Below are positions 8,696-15,617 of a stretch of 64,000 nt of DNA, piece after piece. The stretch is from NCBI GenBank assembly GCA_035317825.1, contig DATHGB010000015.1:1-64000 (forward strand), read 5' to 3'. The number at the start of each line of letters is the position of its first letter. Positions within the stretch are counted from its first letter, which is position 1. This DNA is from Candidatus Saccharimonadales bacterium. Its GTDB lineage: Bacteria > Patescibacteriota > Saccharimonadia > Saccharimonadales > Saccharimonadaceae. The notes under the pieces were generated by a model, which had not been told where the DNA came from, did not search any database, and was given only the letters and a program-made list of their open reading frames with translations. Position numbers and translations under genes: made by a program.

Positions 8696-8947
8696 TCAGT
8701 TGCTGGAAATCCTCGAGCAATTCCGTGGAGGGTAGGCATCATCAGAGATACGCTGGTTGGAGGCGCGTTGTATGGAGGCGCCGAACCACATGCAGAGACC
8801 GCAGAGGAAGAGCGTGACGCCCATCCAGATGATGACGCCGGCTTGAGCGAAGATGCCGATCAGGACGAAGAAGATACCTAGTCCGATCGCTATTCCGCTC
8901 AGCGCGTTGACTACGCCGGTGGTCTTGAAAACAGGCTTGTTGCTCAT
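8696..8947 (-). CDS. Small two-helix membrane protein
   Basis: 83 aa. Two hydrophobic segments, about residues 14-30 (GIAIGLGIFFVLIGIF) and 35-55 (VIIWMGVTLFLCGLCMWFG), joined by a tight turn, then a polar basic tail. No family recognised. The gene stands alone with its own near-consensus promoter, a GGAG ribosome site at normal spacing, and a hairpin after it. By eye it is GC-richer than neighbours (32 of 60 bases in 8821-8880). It may be a recently gained single-gene unit. Confidence 0.7.
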   Translation of the reverse strand: MSNKPVFKTTGVVNALSGIAIGLGIFFVLIGIFAQAGVIIWMGVTLFLCGLCMWFGASIQRASNQRISDDAYPPRNCSRISSN

Positions 8948-9036
8948 GTGAGTCTCCTAAACTCTGCTATGAAGTCGTAAGCTCCAATGGTGAAGAACAT
9001 TCGAATCGAAGGCCGTCCCAGTAGGACGATACTTAT

Positions 9037-9065
9037 ATTATAACAAATTAAACTACTATTGTCAA
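9037..9065 (-). promoter_or_regulatory. Near-consensus promoter of the 8696 gene
   Basis: Minus strand: TTGACA (9065-9060), 17 nt, TATAAT (9042-9037), followed by an 84-nt leader starting with a small CGTCC/GGACG hairpin. Confidence 0.85.
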
Positions 9066-9080
9066 ATAGAGGGAATTCTG

Positions 9081-9110
9081 TTGACGCCATCAAACCACTT
9101 ATGGTATAGT
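9081..9110 (+). promoter_or_regulatory. Promoter of the 9154 gene
   Basis: TTGACG (9081-9086), 18 nt, TATAGT (9105-9110). It diverges from the 8696-gene promoter; the -35 boxes are only 15 nt apart. Confidence 0.75.
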
Positions 9111-9153
9111 GAACCCAAATCCCAAATAAAATAAAAAGCAGGAAATAACCTCA

Positions 9154-11058
9154 ATGAACGATGGCAACGCCAAGCAGCAAATCGTCGATAAGATCAAAAA
9201 TAGTAGCAATATTTTGGTCACTGTTAGCGCCAACCCATCGGTTGATGAGCTAAGTGCGGCATTAGGGCTGACACTCATGCTCAATAAGCTGAATAAACAT
9301 GCAACAGCGGTGTTTAGCGGCGCGATTCCTCCTGCAATTACTTTTTTGGACCCCGAAAAAACGTTTGAAAACACCGTCGATAGCCTCCGGGATTTTATTA
9401 TTGCTCTTGATAAAGAAAAAGCGGATCACCTGCGCTACAAAGTTGATGGGGACGTCGTAAAGATCTTCATTACGCCATACCGGACAACAATTACTGGTGA
9501 TGACCTTGATTTTAGTCAAGGTGACTACAATGTTGAACTTGTTTTGGCACTTGGGGTTAAAAACCAGGATAGTTTAGACAGCGCACTTGCCGCGCACGGC
9601 CGTATCCTGCACGATGCAACGGTGGCAACAATTAGTGTCGGAGATACCAAAAGTGAACTGGGCAACGTTGACTGGCGCGAAGAAACAGCCAGTAGTTTGA
9701 GCGAAGTACTAGTGGGCCTAAGCGATTTGCTAAAAAGCGACAAAGCACTTCTTGACGAACAAACCGCAACGGCGTTCCTGACGGGTATCGTTGCGGCAAC
9801 CGACCGCTTTAGTAATAACCGCACGTCATCGCGGGTAATGACCGTCGCCGCACAACTTATGGGTGCTGGCGCGAACCAACAGCTGATTGCCTCAAAATTA
9901 GAAGAAGCGCACGAAATCGGATCAGGGGGCAAACCGGACAACGGGACAACGAACCAAAACTCTGACGGCACCACTGATCTATCCGAAGACCAGCCAACAA
10001 AAGTGAATAAAAAAGCTGCTTCGGACAAAAAAGCTGCAAAAACGGAAGAAGCGAAAAAAGCCGACGGTGAACTTGATATCTCGCATGAAAAAGAAGGTGA
10101 CCTTGATCAGGTAGCACAGGAAACAGCTGCCGAAAAGCAGGCTGAAGCAGCCAAAGAAGCCGAGGAAGAACTAGCAAAACAAACACCTGTTGCAACACCT
10201 GAACAAGTGAATGCCGCAAAGGAAGCGGAGCAGAATTTAGCTGAACAGCTAGCAAAGACAGCCCCAGCAGCCATTGGTGCAACCCCATCTGTCGCTGATC
10301 TTCAGGCAGATCTTGCTGCCGCCAATGCTGAAGTTGACCAAGCGGCAACACAGTCGCCAACGACTACGAATGACGTTCCGCCTCTAGCTGGTGCTGTCGG
10401 TGGAGACCAATGGAAAAATGACGCGGGTGAACCTGCGATGGGTGGAACGCTAAATGCAACGACCGAACAAGCAGCCGAAGAATCACGACGGGCAGCCGAC
10501 GATGATCGTAATCGGACTATTTTGAGTCACGGTGGTAATGGGTATATTGCCGACAGTACAGCGCCAGCATACCAATCACCTTTGAATTCATCGACTGCTC
10601 CTCCGGAAGAACCTTCGGTCGTCGATCCTTTCCAGAACGTTACGGCATCGGCAAATAATGATACTGCGCCGACTGCGTATGTCGCGCCAGTGCAACCAAC
10701 CGAAACGTTAGCGCAACTTGATGAACAAACAAGAGCACCGCACGAAGATGCGCGGGCAGCGATTAATGCCGCGTTTGAAGCGGCACCAATTCCGGCACCA
10801 AGTTCCGCGCCCCAACCGCAGGCATTTCCAGCTCCAGAGGGTAGCTCGCTTCCTCCTGTTGGGCTGCCACCGCTTCCGCCGTTACCAGATTTCTCAACAT
10901 TGCCTCCGTTACCTTCGCAGCCGCCAGCTGACACAAGCGGTCCTTCAGGTGCACTGCCACCCGAAAAGCTAGAGGATATGTTTAAACCTGCGCCTCCAGC
11001 GCCTGCTGCACCCGCGCCGACAGCTCCTGATCAATTCAAGATTCCTGGCCAATCCTAA
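9154..11058 (+). CDS. Degenerate DHH-phosphoesterase-like protein with a long disordered tail
   Basis: 634 aa. Residues 1 to about 260 follow the NrnA/DHH layout: ILVTVSANPSVDELSAALGL matches the HxNPDgDalgSa motif I, and FLTGIVAATDRF matches the ytGI..DTg.F motif. The acidic and histidine ligands are changed and the DHH triad itself is absent (VGDTKSELG at that place), so catalysis is unlikely. Residues about 265-634 are low complexity: Lys/Ala/Glu-rich, then Pro/Ala-rich with repeated PPLP. It may be a scaffold or nucleotide sensor; that is inference. Confidence 0.7.
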   Translation: MNDGNAKQQIVDKIKNSSNILVTVSANPSVDELSAALGLTLMLNKLNKHATAVFSGAIPPAITFLDPEKTFENTVDSLRDFIIALDKEKADHLRYKVDGDVVKIFITPYRTTITGDDLDFSQGDYNVELVLALGVKNQDSLDSALAAHGRILHDATVATISVGDTKSELGNVDWREETASSLSEVLVGLSDLLKSDKALLDEQTATAFLTGIVAATDRFSNNRTSSRVMTVAAQLMGAGANQQLIASKLEEAHEIGSGGKPDNGTTNQNSDGTTDLSEDQPTKVNKKAASDKKAAKTEEAKKADGELDISHEKEGDLDQVAQETAAEKQAEAAKEAEEELAKQTPVATPEQVNAAKEAEQNLAEQLAKTAPAAIGATPSVADLQADLAAANAEVDQAATQSPTTTNDVPPLAGAVGGDQWKNDAGEPAMGGTLNATTEQAAEESRRAADDDRNRTILSHGGNGYIADSTAPAYQSPLNSSTAPPEEPSVVDPFQNVTASANNDTAPTAYVAPVQPTETLAQLDEQTRAPHEDARAAINAAFEAAPIPAPSSAPQPQAFPAPEGSSLPPVGLPPLPPLPDFSTLPPLPSQPPADTSGPSGALPPEKLEDMFKPAPPAPAAPAPTAPDQFKIPGQS

Positions 11059-11741
11059 GTCTTGATAATAAAGTGATTTAATCCCAGGTCGTTCCCTAAA
11101 AGGGCGATCTGGTTTTCGTAATCACCACGCTGCGTATGATGGGCTTTCATAACGGTGATGATGTCATCTTTGATCTCGCGCGCGTCAATTGTTTCATTAA
11201 TTTCTTCGGGCAAGCGGCCTGCTTCCATATAAATCCAGTCGGTGTTCATGTTCTTATGCTGGTTATTCGGCAAGCAGAATAGCCGAATTCGTATAAACTT
11301 TTCGTCTTGGGATTTTAGGCGGTAAAATGCTAAGCAGGCAGCTCTTGCGGCGACAATATGATCAATGTGGCCAGTAAGGCCGTTACTGTCCAGGCTCATA
11401 AATTCAATTTCAACGTCACCAGCTTCATTCCGAAGAACTTCTTTTACTAAATTTTCGACTTTTCCGGCGATTTCGATCATAGAAAGGTTAGATAAGGTGC
11501 CGTCAGTATATCCAAAATGATGCATTGACGTTGCACCAAGCAACTCACCAGCTTTGTGCCATTCCTGCAGGCGCGTACTGCCTAAATCGGGATCATTATC
11601 TGGATTTGTGCCATTTTCACCAGCTGTCAGGGTGACAAGATGCAGTTCGGTTTCAGCCCGGGTTTCAAGTAATAACGTTCCGCAAGGTCCGAATGCTTCG
11701 TCGTCGGGATGAGCAAAAATACCAAAAATAATTTTCTTCAT
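11055..11741 (-). CDS. PIG-L/LmbE-family deacetylase
   Basis: 228 aa zinc amidase family that removes N-acetyl groups from GlcNAc-type sugars. IFAHPDDEAFGP near residue 10 gives the His-Asp-Asp metal and base residues, and TGHIDHIVA gives the second HxxH. The start at 11741 is chosen because TATACT (11753-11748, minus strand) ends exactly 6 nt before this ATG, which also begins the conserved core; upstream in-frame codons lie before the promoter. It overlaps the converging 9154 gene by 4 nt. The substrate may be a cell-wall or surface glycan; not proven. Confidence 0.88.
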   Translation of the reverse strand: MKKIIFGIFAHPDDEAFGPCGTLLLETRAETELHLVTLTAGENGTNPDNDPDLGSTRLQEWHKAGELLGATSMHHFGYTDGTLSNLSMIEIAGKVENLVKEVLRNEAGDVEIEFMSLDSNGLTGHIDHIVAARAACLAFYRLKSQDEKFIRIRLFCLPNNQHKNMNTDWIYMEAGRLPEEINETIDAREIKDDIITVMKAHHTQRGDYENQIALLGNDLGLNHFIIKT

Positions 11742-11774
11742 GATTTTAGTATAGCCGATTACATTCCCATAGAC

Positions 11775-11833
11775 ATGAAGAGAGCCCGCTGATGGACTCG
11801 CGCTGATGATATTCATCAGGGGGGTCTCTTCAT
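11775..11833 (-). terminator. Two-part hairpin beyond the 11896 gene
   Basis: Outer 9-bp stem ATGAAGAGA (11775-11783) with TCTCTTCAT (11825-11833), enclosing an inner 7-bp stem CTGATGA/TCATCAG (11803-11819). It sits about 60 nt past the stop of the minus-strand gene and upstream of the PIG-L start, so it would separate the two transcripts. Confidence 0.6.
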
Positions 11834-11895
11834 ACGGGCTCGGTGTTACATTCCACAGAAACCTTGGCTGGGAATCAGAACGCGAGGAACATGTT

Positions 11896-12210
11896 TCAGT
11901 CCTGCGCGCTGTTCTCCAGACGCTTCAAAAGCCGGGCGGCTCTGGGTTTGCCAAACACCTCTGTCTCGTCACCGAGATTTTCGAGATGTAAGGCAATGGT
12001 GTTGATGCAGATGATGCCCATTTTTCGCAGATCTGCATCGTGCCAATCCCCAGTCTCGTTGATGCTCATGGCATCGTCAAAGACGTACCGTACCAGTTTC
12101 TTTAGACGCCTGCGCCTGAGGAAGGTCAGTCTGTAGTGTCGGTACTCCAACTCCTGGGCAACGTAGCCCCAGAGGTTCTTGCGCTGACGACGTTTAATGC
12201 TCCATGCCAT
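11896..12210 (-). CDS. Small basic protein of unknown function
   Basis: 104 aa from the ATG at 12210, chosen because GGAG lies 6 nt upstream; the longer frame lacks such a site. The first 50 residues are very Arg/Lys-rich with aromatics (KRRQRKNLWGYV, FLRRRRLKKLV). The rest holds DWHDADLRKMG and an amphipathic C-terminus. No domain recognised; nucleic-acid binding would fit the charge but is a guess. It has its own TTGACT/TAAAAT promoter and a complex hairpin, and stands alone between oppositely oriented core genes. Confidence 0.6.
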   Translation of the reverse strand: MAWSIKRRQRKNLWGYVAQELEYRHYRLTFLRRRRLKKLVRYVFDDAMSINETGDWHDADLRKMGIICINTIALHLENLGDETEVFGKPRAARLLKRLENSAQD

Positions 12211-12266
12211 AATAGCTCCATTGGTCGAGTTGATACAGAGCGTGCACACTGTTATGTAACGCTACT

Positions 12267-12295
12267 ATTTTAACATAGAATGGTAAAATAGTCAA
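12267..12295 (-). promoter_or_regulatory. Promoter of the 11896 gene
   Basis: Minus strand: TTGACT (12295-12290), 17 nt, TAAAAT (12272-12267). It diverges from truB. Confidence 0.8.
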
Positions 12296-12334
12296 TCAAT
12301 TGAGAACAAAACAGAGAGGGGGTATACTGGTGAA

Positions 12335-12994
12335 ATGCTAGATGGAATAATTCTTATAGACAAGCCAGCTGAAATGACCAGCTTTGGCGTCGTGGCGCGT
12401 GTTCGCCGCGTCTTGACCCAGCAGGCGGGTAAAAAGGTCAAAGTAGGACACACGGGGACACTTGACCCATTCGCGACCGGCCTTATGATCCTAGTTATTG
12501 GCAAAGAATGTAAAAACGCGGGTACATACAGCAAGCTCGACAAAGTGTATGAAGCGACGGTTCGATTAGGGCAATCCAGCACAACCGGAGACCCGGAGGG
12601 CGAAATTACTGATGTTTCCGACAAACAACCGACCCGCCAAGAAGTTGAAAATGCATTGAAGCAGTTTACGGGTGAAATTTCACAGCGCCCACCTATTTTT
12701 AGTGCTATTAAAATAAACGGCCAGCGCGCATACAAACTCGCACGTGACGGGCAGGAAGTCGAGATTCCGCTCCGCACGGTTACTGTTTATAGCCTTGAAC
12801 TTTTAGATTACACCTATCCCGAGGTTAAAATTCGGGTACATGTCAGTAGCGGCACATATATCCGAAGCCTAGCGGTGGACATCGGAAAGGTCCTGGGGAC
12901 GGATGCGTATTGTACGGATCTACGACGTATATCAATAAGCAAATGGAACGTATCAGATGCCAAACAGCTCAGCGACCTCGGCATTGTAAGTTAA
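12335..12994 (+). CDS. truB: tRNA pseudouridine-55 synthase
   Basis: Makes pseudouridine 55 in the T-loop of tRNAs. 219 aa, short form: catalytic domain with GIILIDKPAEMTSF at the N-terminus, HTGTLDPFATG carrying the catalytic Asp, KVYEATVRLG and SSGTYIRSLAVDIG. The C-terminal PUA domain is missing or vestigial, common in reduced genomes. TATACT at 12323-12328 is exactly 6 nt before the ATG, so the mRNA is probably leaderless. A prepilin gene follows after 24 nt. Confidence 0.96.
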   Translation: MLDGIILIDKPAEMTSFGVVARVRRVLTQQAGKKVKVGHTGTLDPFATGLMILVIGKECKNAGTYSKLDKVYEATVRLGQSSTTGDPEGEITDVSDKQPTRQEVENALKQFTGEISQRPPIFSAIKINGQRAYKLARDGQEVEIPLRTVTVYSLELLDYTYPEVKIRVHVSSGTYIRSLAVDIGKVLGTDAYCTDLRRISISKWNVSDAKQLSDLGIVS

Positions 12995-13018
12995 AGGACA
13001 GAGTGCTTAAATAGGCAT

Positions 13019-13540
13019 ATGAACCGGTGGGCAAAACAAAAAGGGTTTACGCTTGTTGAACTCCTTATCGTAATCGTTGTCATCGCAATTTTGGCTGCCA
13101 TTACGATCGTCGCGTTCAATGGTATACAAGAACGTGGTCGGCAAGCAAAAATCCAAGCCGATCTTGGGCAAATTGAAAAAGCAATTTTTGCTGCGCGTAT
13201 TCAATCAGGTAAAACGCTATGGAGTATTTCGAGCGGGTCGGGTGTAACGGCTGACGCTTGCGGAAGTATGGCAGCTGGAACGGACTTTGCGGCACTGCCC
13301 AAAACTGATGCGTGCTGGGTAAAGTATCTCGATACGCTAGACAGAATTAGCGTGGCAGGTGGAGTGAATGTCCGTAATATTGTCGACCCATGGCAGCGCC
13401 CGTACTTCATATACGAGAATGAAGGCCGGACAACGCCGACGGACTGCACCAAAGATATACTTGGAAACTTTAAAAATCCTCATGTGCAGTGGGACGCGAC
13501 CAATACACGTAACGTCTCCAATAGTTTGACGAATTGTTAA
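13019..13540 (+). CDS. Type IV prepilin / pseudopilin
   Basis: 173 aa. Short basic leader MNRWAKQKG, then FTLVELLIVIVVIAILAAI, the class III signal cut between Gly and Phe with the essential Glu at +5 and the hydrophobic assembly helix. The mature domain has four Cys (two mid-protein, one near DCTKD and the terminal Cys), which may form disulfides. It lies 41 kb from the main pilus locus, so it may be an alternative major subunit or a competence-type pseudopilin. TTGTAA, 17 nt, TTAAAT and a 6-nt gap to the ATG suggest another leaderless start. A weak ATCGTC/GACGAT hairpin follows. Confidence 0.9.
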   Translation: MNRWAKQKGFTLVELLIVIVVIAILAAITIVAFNGIQERGRQAKIQADLGQIEKAIFAARIQSGKTLWSISSGSGVTADACGSMAAGTDFAALPKTDACWVKYLDTLDRISVAGGVNVRNIVDPWQRPYFIYENEGRTTPTDCTKDILGNFKNPHVQWDATNTRNVSNSLTNC

Positions 13541-13576
13541 ATCGTCGATTTGGTAGACGATATATATAAAGAACTA

Positions 13577-13605
13577 TTGACGCAACAGATTTAAATCGGT
13601 ATATT
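13577..13605 (+). promoter_or_regulatory. Promoter of the 13666 gene
   Basis: TTGACG (13577-13582), 17 nt, TATATT (13600-13605). A leader of about 55 nt follows, without a clear Shine-Dalgarno. Confidence 0.7.
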
Positions 13606-13665
13606 CGTACGGGTTCGATAACCTTCGGACATGGTTCGAGAGTGAAAGTGAGATACTGAGACGCA

Positions 13666-13881
13666 ATGAGTGATGAGCTACCTCTTAATCCCCGCGACAA
13701 GGAGAAAGATCCGTTCGCGGGAATTAAAAAGGCTGATGAAAAGGCTGCCCAAACGTCTGAGAATACCCGAGGCCGACTTGGGCGAACGGTGAGGAATTCA
13801 ACTGCTCGGCACGTAGACCTCAATCCAACAGAAGGGAAGAAGTCTCGTCGAGGTAAGAAGAAAGGCAATCCCAAAAGTTAA
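13666..13881 (+). CDS. Small Lys/Arg-rich protein of unknown function
   Basis: 71 aa, starts MSDELPLNPRDKEKDPF and ends in a strongly basic stretch (GKKSRRGKKKGNPKS). No hydrophobic segment, so probably soluble and largely disordered; possibly nucleic-acid binding. It is a stand-alone unit with its own promoter and a perfect 17-bp hairpin after it. Its N-terminal DELP-type sequence resembles the Pro/Asp-rich starts of the cassette proteins at 34-43 kb, but the match is short. No family recognised. Confidence 0.55.
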   Translation: MSDELPLNPRDKEKDPFAGIKKADEKAAQTSENTRGRLGRTVRNSTARHVDLNPTEGKKSRRGKKKGNPKS

Positions 13882-13903
13882 CCCCTGACTCTCCTCGATC
13901 CAT

Positions 13904-13944
13904 CCGTGACTTCCTAGACTCATATGTAGTCTAGGAAGTCACGG
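13904..13944 (+). terminator. Perfect 17-bp hairpin after the 13666 gene
   Basis: Arms 13904-13920 and 13928-13944 are exact complements around a 7-nt loop. No T-run follows, so it may be a terminator or an mRNA 3'-end stabiliser. Confidence 0.75.
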
Positions 13945-13966
13945 TACGACAATTTCCTCTAACCTG

Positions 13967-13995
13967 TTGAAAACTGTGCACAACTCTGTTACAAT
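13967..13995 (+). promoter_or_regulatory. rpsO promoter, leaderless
   Basis: TTGAAA (13967-13972), 17 nt, TACAAT (13990-13995). The predicted +1 is at about 14002, between a GTG at 14001 and the ATG at 14004, leaving no room for a ribosome site. Confidence 0.8.
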
Positions 13996-14003
13996 ATCTC
14001 GTG

Positions 14004-14270
14004 ATGATTACAGCAGATAACAAAGCCAAGGCACTTGCTTTGACACAGACTCACAAAACCGACGTCGGTAGCCCACAGGCACAGGCATCTGTTTTAACGG
14101 TTCGTATCAAGGAGATTACCGAGCACCTAAAGACTAACAAGCACGACCACATGGCTCGTCGCGGACTTATTCAGATGGTCGGTCGTCGCAAACGATTGCT
14201 CAAATACCTCGAATCAAAAGATTTCGAAAGCTACAAAGCAGTCGTCGCCGCACTAAAACTCCGCAAATAA
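14004..14270 (+). CDS. rpsO: 30S ribosomal protein S15
   Basis: 88 aa, standard length. Binds 16S rRNA helices 20-22. Conserved blocks are DVGSPQAQ, the long helix SVLTVRIKEITEHLK with HMARRGLIQMVGRRKRLLKYL, and a short tail. ATG 14004 is preferred over GTG 14001 from promoter spacing, though either would be leaderless. The usual partner pnp is downstream but separated here by a GGDEF-like gene and an opposing whiB. The stop codon lies inside the terminator stem. Confidence 0.97.
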   Translation: MITADNKAKALALTQTHKTDVGSPQAQASVLTVRIKEITEHLKTNKHDHMARRGLIQMVGRRKRLLKYLESKDFESYKAVVAALKLRK

Positions 14271-14287
14271 ACAAGGCGGAGTTTTTT
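14255..14287 (+). terminator. rpsO intrinsic terminator
   Basis: AAAACTCCGC (14255-14264) pairs with GCGGAGTTTT (14276-14285), followed by more T. The 5' arm overlaps the end of the coding region. Confidence 0.9.
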
Positions 14288-14318
14288 AGGTTGCGTCTTA
14301 CTAAATTTTAAGACAACC

Positions 14319-14344
14319 AGACCTTTTATTTTGGAAGGTCTTTT
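14319..14344 (+). terminator. Second hairpin before the GGDEF-like gene
   Basis: AGACCTT (14319-14325) with AAGGTCT (14335-14341) and T-run. It could back up the rpsO terminator or attenuate read-through into the next gene. Confidence 0.6.
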
Positions 14345-14392
14345 AGCTGTCTAATGCATTAAGTTATATAATTAAGGAGGGGCGAATTACGT

Positions 14393-15028
14393 ATGGCGTC
14401 TGAAAAGATGGAATTTGAACGTACTTCTTTCGAATCACCTAACGGTGATGCCGAAATTGATAAACTAACAGAACTGCGTAATTTGCGGTGGTTAGATAAT
14501 CATCTCCCGGGAATTATTTACAGGTATCCAGGTAACTTCGCGTTAGTGTTCGCTGATATGGATAACCTCAAAGAGGTAAACGACGAATATGATCATGACG
14601 AGGGCGATCAATATATCGCAAATGTCGCCCACGTACTTCGCGAGATGCTTCGCCGAGACGACTCGGTCGTTATTCGCATATCAGGAGACGAGCTGATAAT
14701 TTTGCTGATGGGCGTGAGTAGCGAAGAGAATATGAATCTAGCAATCTCACGTTTTACGGAAGAGCTTGATGATATTGGAGCGCCCACATCATTTGGCGGC
14801 GTCGTTCACATGCCAGGTCAGACAGGTGAAGATTTAAAAAAAGCGGCGGATGCTGCATCGCAGTTCAATAAGCATCAAAGGCAAATAGCTAATCTCACCG
14901 TTGTTCAAATAGAAGCTATAGGAGATGCGGCGGTAGGGTTGGAAGCTGAGGGTATATCGCTAAGGGGGCTTGCAGGTAGGGTCGAGGCTCTAAGGTTGGC
15001 TGGTATACTTCCTCCGTCGAAGTCCTAG
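14393..15028 (+). CDS. GGDEF-like protein with a changed signature
   Basis: 211 aa. FALVFADMDNLKEVNDEYDHDEGDQ is the metal and substrate half of a diguanylate cyclase (D/N pattern as in DxDxFKxxND), and RISGDELIILL is the signature loop, reading SGDEL instead of GGDEF. The I-site and sensor domain are missing, and the N-terminal 35 residues are polar. Single-substituted signatures can be active or act as c-di-GMP/GTP receptors. A strong AAGGAGG at 14374-14380 gives it an SD leader. It lies between rpsO and pnp, normally neighbours. Confidence 0.8.
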   Translation: MASEKMEFERTSFESPNGDAEIDKLTELRNLRWLDNHLPGIIYRYPGNFALVFADMDNLKEVNDEYDHDEGDQYIANVAHVLREMLRRDDSVVIRISGDELIILLMGVSSEENMNLAISRFTEELDDIGAPTSFGGVVHMPGQTGEDLKKAADAASQFNKHQRQIANLTVVQIEAIGDAAVGLEAEGISLRGLAGRVEALRLAGILPPSKS

Positions 15029-15039
15029 GGGCATGAGTG

Positions 15040-15078
15040 AGGCCTCGTACCTTCGCGTGAGCGTTGGTAGCGAGGCCT
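15040..15078 (-). terminator. whiB hairpin terminator
   Basis: AGGCCTCG (15040-15047) pairs with CGAGGCCT (15071-15078), extended by a bulged TACC/GGTA. It starts 12 nt past the whiB stop on the minus strand. Confidence 0.65.
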
Positions 15079-15089
15079 TGTTGAAGCAC

Positions 15090-15347
15090 TCAGGCAGTGG
15101 CAGTGCGGATCCTGGCACGGGCGTTGCGGCGCTTCAGCACACGACGCTCGTCCTCGGACTGACCGCCCCAGACACCGTGGTCTTGGTCGGACGCGAGAGC
15201 CCACGCGAGGCACTGCTCAAGCACGTCACAACGGCGGCACACCTGCTTGGCTTCTTCGATCTGGAGGATCGCGCGGCCGGTGTTGCTGATGGGGAAGAAC
15301 AGTTCCGGATCCTCATTGAGGCAAACGGCTTTGTGACGCCAATCCAT
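15090..15347 (-). CDS. WhiB-like iron-sulfur transcription factor
   Basis: 85 aa. MDWRHKAVC then CRRCDVLEQC gives the four-cysteine [4Fe-4S] pattern C-x(n)-CxxC-x5-C. GVWGGQS is the G[VI]WGG turn that contacts the main sigma factor, and RRVLKRRNARAR is the basic DNA-binding tail. These features define Wbl proteins of Actinobacteria and their phages, which bind sigma A and sense redox or NO. The start at 15347 is used because the promoter begins downstream of longer starts and AAGGGA lies 9 nt upstream. The gene is GC-rich (40 of 60 bases in 15181-15240). Transfer from an actinobacterial host or phage is the natural reading. Confidence 0.93.
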   Translation of the reverse strand: MDWRHKAVCLNEDPELFFPISNTGRAILQIEEAKQVCRRCDVLEQCLAWALASDQDHGVWGGQSEDERRVLKRRNARARIRTATA

Positions 15348-15423
15348 GGCGGTATATCCCTTCACGTCGGAGCTGAGTGATACTTCAGTAACACTATAAC
15401 ATACTATACAAAATAAAGCAAGC

Positions 15424-15450
15424 ATTATAGAAGATAATAATCCTTGTCAA
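15424..15450 (-). promoter_or_regulatory. whiB promoter
   Basis: Minus strand: TTGACA (15450-15445), 15-nt spacer, TATAAT (15429-15424). The short spacer may make it activator-dependent. The AT-rich promoter contrasts with the GC-rich gene. Confidence 0.7.
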
Positions 15451-15486
15451 CGAGCTCTATTATTTAGTTTAGGCAGCTAAACAGTG

Positions 15487-15597
15487 TATAATGAAAACAT
15501 CACTCGCTACCGGCGATTTAAGTGGTGGATACAGGAATTCTCTCACTGAGAAACTCTGCACCCGTTACTTATCGTTTTAATATAAAAGGCGAGTGAT
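15487..15597 (+). promoter_or_regulatory. pnp promoter and structured leader
   Basis: TATAAT at 15487-15492 puts +1 at about 15499. The first nine bases ATCACTCGC (15499-15507) pair perfectly with GCGAGTGAT (15589-15597), just before the ribosome site at 15603, and an inner TTCTC/GAGAA hairpin lies between. In enteric bacteria pnp is autoregulated through a long leader stem cut by RNase III and trimmed by PNPase. Similar control is plausible here, with RNase J also nearby. Confidence 0.7.
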
Positions 15598-15617
15598 TAT
15601 AAAGAGGAGGACTTAAG

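Noticed and set aside
8626-8881. Plus-strand frames over the two-helix membrane protein
   Set aside because: Lack start signals; the minus-strand gene has promoter, ribosome site and membrane topology.
10527-10934. Minus-strand Gly/Ser-rich frame
   Set aside because: Mirror of the Pro/Ala-rich tail of the 9154 protein; no promoter or homology.
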